DNA of 6,500 nt, from positions 1 through 6,500 of the forward strand of contig DAOVRB010000063.1 in NCBI GenBank assembly GCA_030628325.1, read 5' to 3'. How positions within the stretch are numbered: position 1 is the first letter of the stretch; each line of letters opens with the position of its first letter. The notes beneath the pieces are model-generated. The model was not told the origin of the DNA, did not search any database, and saw only the letters and a list, made by a program, of their open reading frames with translations. Source of the DNA: Methanomicrobiaceae archaeon (GTDB lineage Archaea > Halobacteriota > Methanomicrobia > Methanomicrobiales > Methanomicrobiaceae). The position numbers and the translations under genes are program-made. Below are positions 6,008-6,500 of this stretch, in pieces.

Positions 6008-6500
6008 ATTTTTCCTCTCCTGATCCATTCCATAGGTATATTTCCCCTGTGCAGTGCCGTAGATATTATTGCGCCGTCAAAACCTGCATCTTTCAGTGCA
6101 TAGAGATCATCTTCTGATGAAACTCCTCCGCCATAAAAAAGGCTTCTTTTGAATGCCTCTCTCATCCTGCCGGCGCTTTTTAGATCAATGCCACTTTCTG
6201 TACCTACTGATCCCAGATTCAGGATGATACACCCGTCAAAAGACTCTGTATTGGCATCTGTTAGTGTCTTTATTGGATCTTTCCCATATGGAATAACACG
6301 TCCATCCTTTATGTCAACACTTAGAAATCCGCTGTTATATACTGACATGTCATCTCCGGCTGTTTCAGTGCCAATTACATTGATGATATGATCTGAATCC
6401 AGAAAATCTGCAGGAGTTCTGCAACCCCGATCCACGTAACATTTCTGCACGAGTTCTGCACATTCTGTTATTACGCAGTCGTTTGAAGCTCTCCCCATGA
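6001..6500 (-). CDS. HisA/HisF-related TIM-barrel protein (TIGR00734/COG1411-type), 5' truncated by window edge
   Basis: About 165 C-terminal residues of a (beta/alpha)8-barrel protein related to the histidine-pathway enzymes HisA and HisF. Numbering from the methionine at 6498, motifs are: YVDRGCRTPADFL (21-33), VIGTET (41-46), FLSVDIKDGRV (58-68), ILNLGSVGTESGID (92-105), FYGGGV (121-126) and IISTALHRG (144-152). The last two match the phosphate-binding GGG and 'ATALHtG' blocks of the methanogen HisA/HisF-related family, not true HisA or HisF. The family runs to about 220-240 residues. Here the ATG at 6498 falls where relatives read '...DLDAI-GRG-N...', so it is internal and the true start lies beyond the window. 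The histidine-pathway role is not implied; the reaction is unknown to me. It ends in ATGCTGA, sharing 7 bases with the tmk start, which indicates one operon. Confidence 0.85.
   Translation of the reverse strand, partial: MGRASNDCVITECAELVQKCYVDRGCRTPADFLDSDHIINVIGTETAGDDMSVYNSGFLSVDIKDGRVIPYGKDPIKTLTDANTESFDGCIILNLGSVGTESGIDLKSAGRMREAFKRSLFYGGGVSSEDDLYALKDAGFDGAIISTALHRGNIPMEWIRRGKIC
6014..6020 (-). promoter_or_regulatory. Ribosome-binding site of tmk
   Basis: Read on the minus strand this is GGAGAGG, six bases before the ATG at 6007. It lies inside the last codons of the HisA/HisF-related gene. It decides the tmk start in favour of 6007 over the in-frame ATG at 6028, for which no comparable sequence is seen. 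Confidence 0.75.

Noticed and set aside
6001..6500. True hisA or hisF of histidine biosynthesis
   Set aside because: The motif set (VIGTET, SVDIKDGRV, STALHRG) matches the HisA/HisF-related methanogen family, and no other his gene is nearby.
1..6500. A defence, secretion or other new multigene system
   Set aside because: All six genes belong to known conserved families with chromosomal housekeeping context; there is no composition shift, integrase, tRNA-associated junction or cluster of unknown co-directed genes.

Overview
The window looks like ordinary housekeeping chromosome from a methanogenic euryarchaeon, most likely of the order Methanomicrobiales. The reasons are: an iron-sulfur flavoprotein with the compact cysteine motif known from Methanosarcina; a HisA/HisF-related protein of the type found mainly in methanogens; an archaeal-type valyl-tRNA synthetase; an archaeal multi-pass membrane protein tail ending in the motif DEKGRWYKY; and AT-rich TATA-like boxes about 25-30 bases upstream of likely transcript starts. 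The order-level assignment is from memory of such genomes and no search was run.

Layout. Positions 1-486 (+) hold the C-terminal part of a membrane protein cut by the window edge. After a 219-base spacer comes an Isf-like flavoprotein (706-1365, +). It converges on a DUF92/TIGR00297 membrane protein (1412-2587 or 2605, -). A 233-base spacer then separates two divergent promoters, for the DUF92 gene and for valS (2839-5433, +). The stop end of valS overlaps tail-to-tail by 17 bases with tmk (dTMP kinase, 5417-6007, -). The tmk start overlaps by 7 bases with the end of a HisA/HisF-related gene (6001 to beyond 6500, -), so those two form a translationally coupled pair.

How the genes relate. There is no common pathway. 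valS serves translation and tmk serves dTTP synthesis. The Isf-like protein is a probable electron-transfer flavoprotein. The DUF92 protein may act in prenyl-lipid phosphate metabolism by homology to plant VTE6. The HisA/HisF relative has no role I can state with confidence.

I found no mobile element, CRISPR array, RNA gene, toxin-antitoxin or defence cluster, and nothing that amounts to a new biological system. The points worth a second look are modest: the dense gene-end and gene-start overlaps with a T-rich terminator inside tmk, a probably leaderless valS transcript, similar sequence blocks at the two divergent promoters, a possible two-half architecture of the DUF92 protein, and a protein-like open stretch without a start codon in the first spacer.
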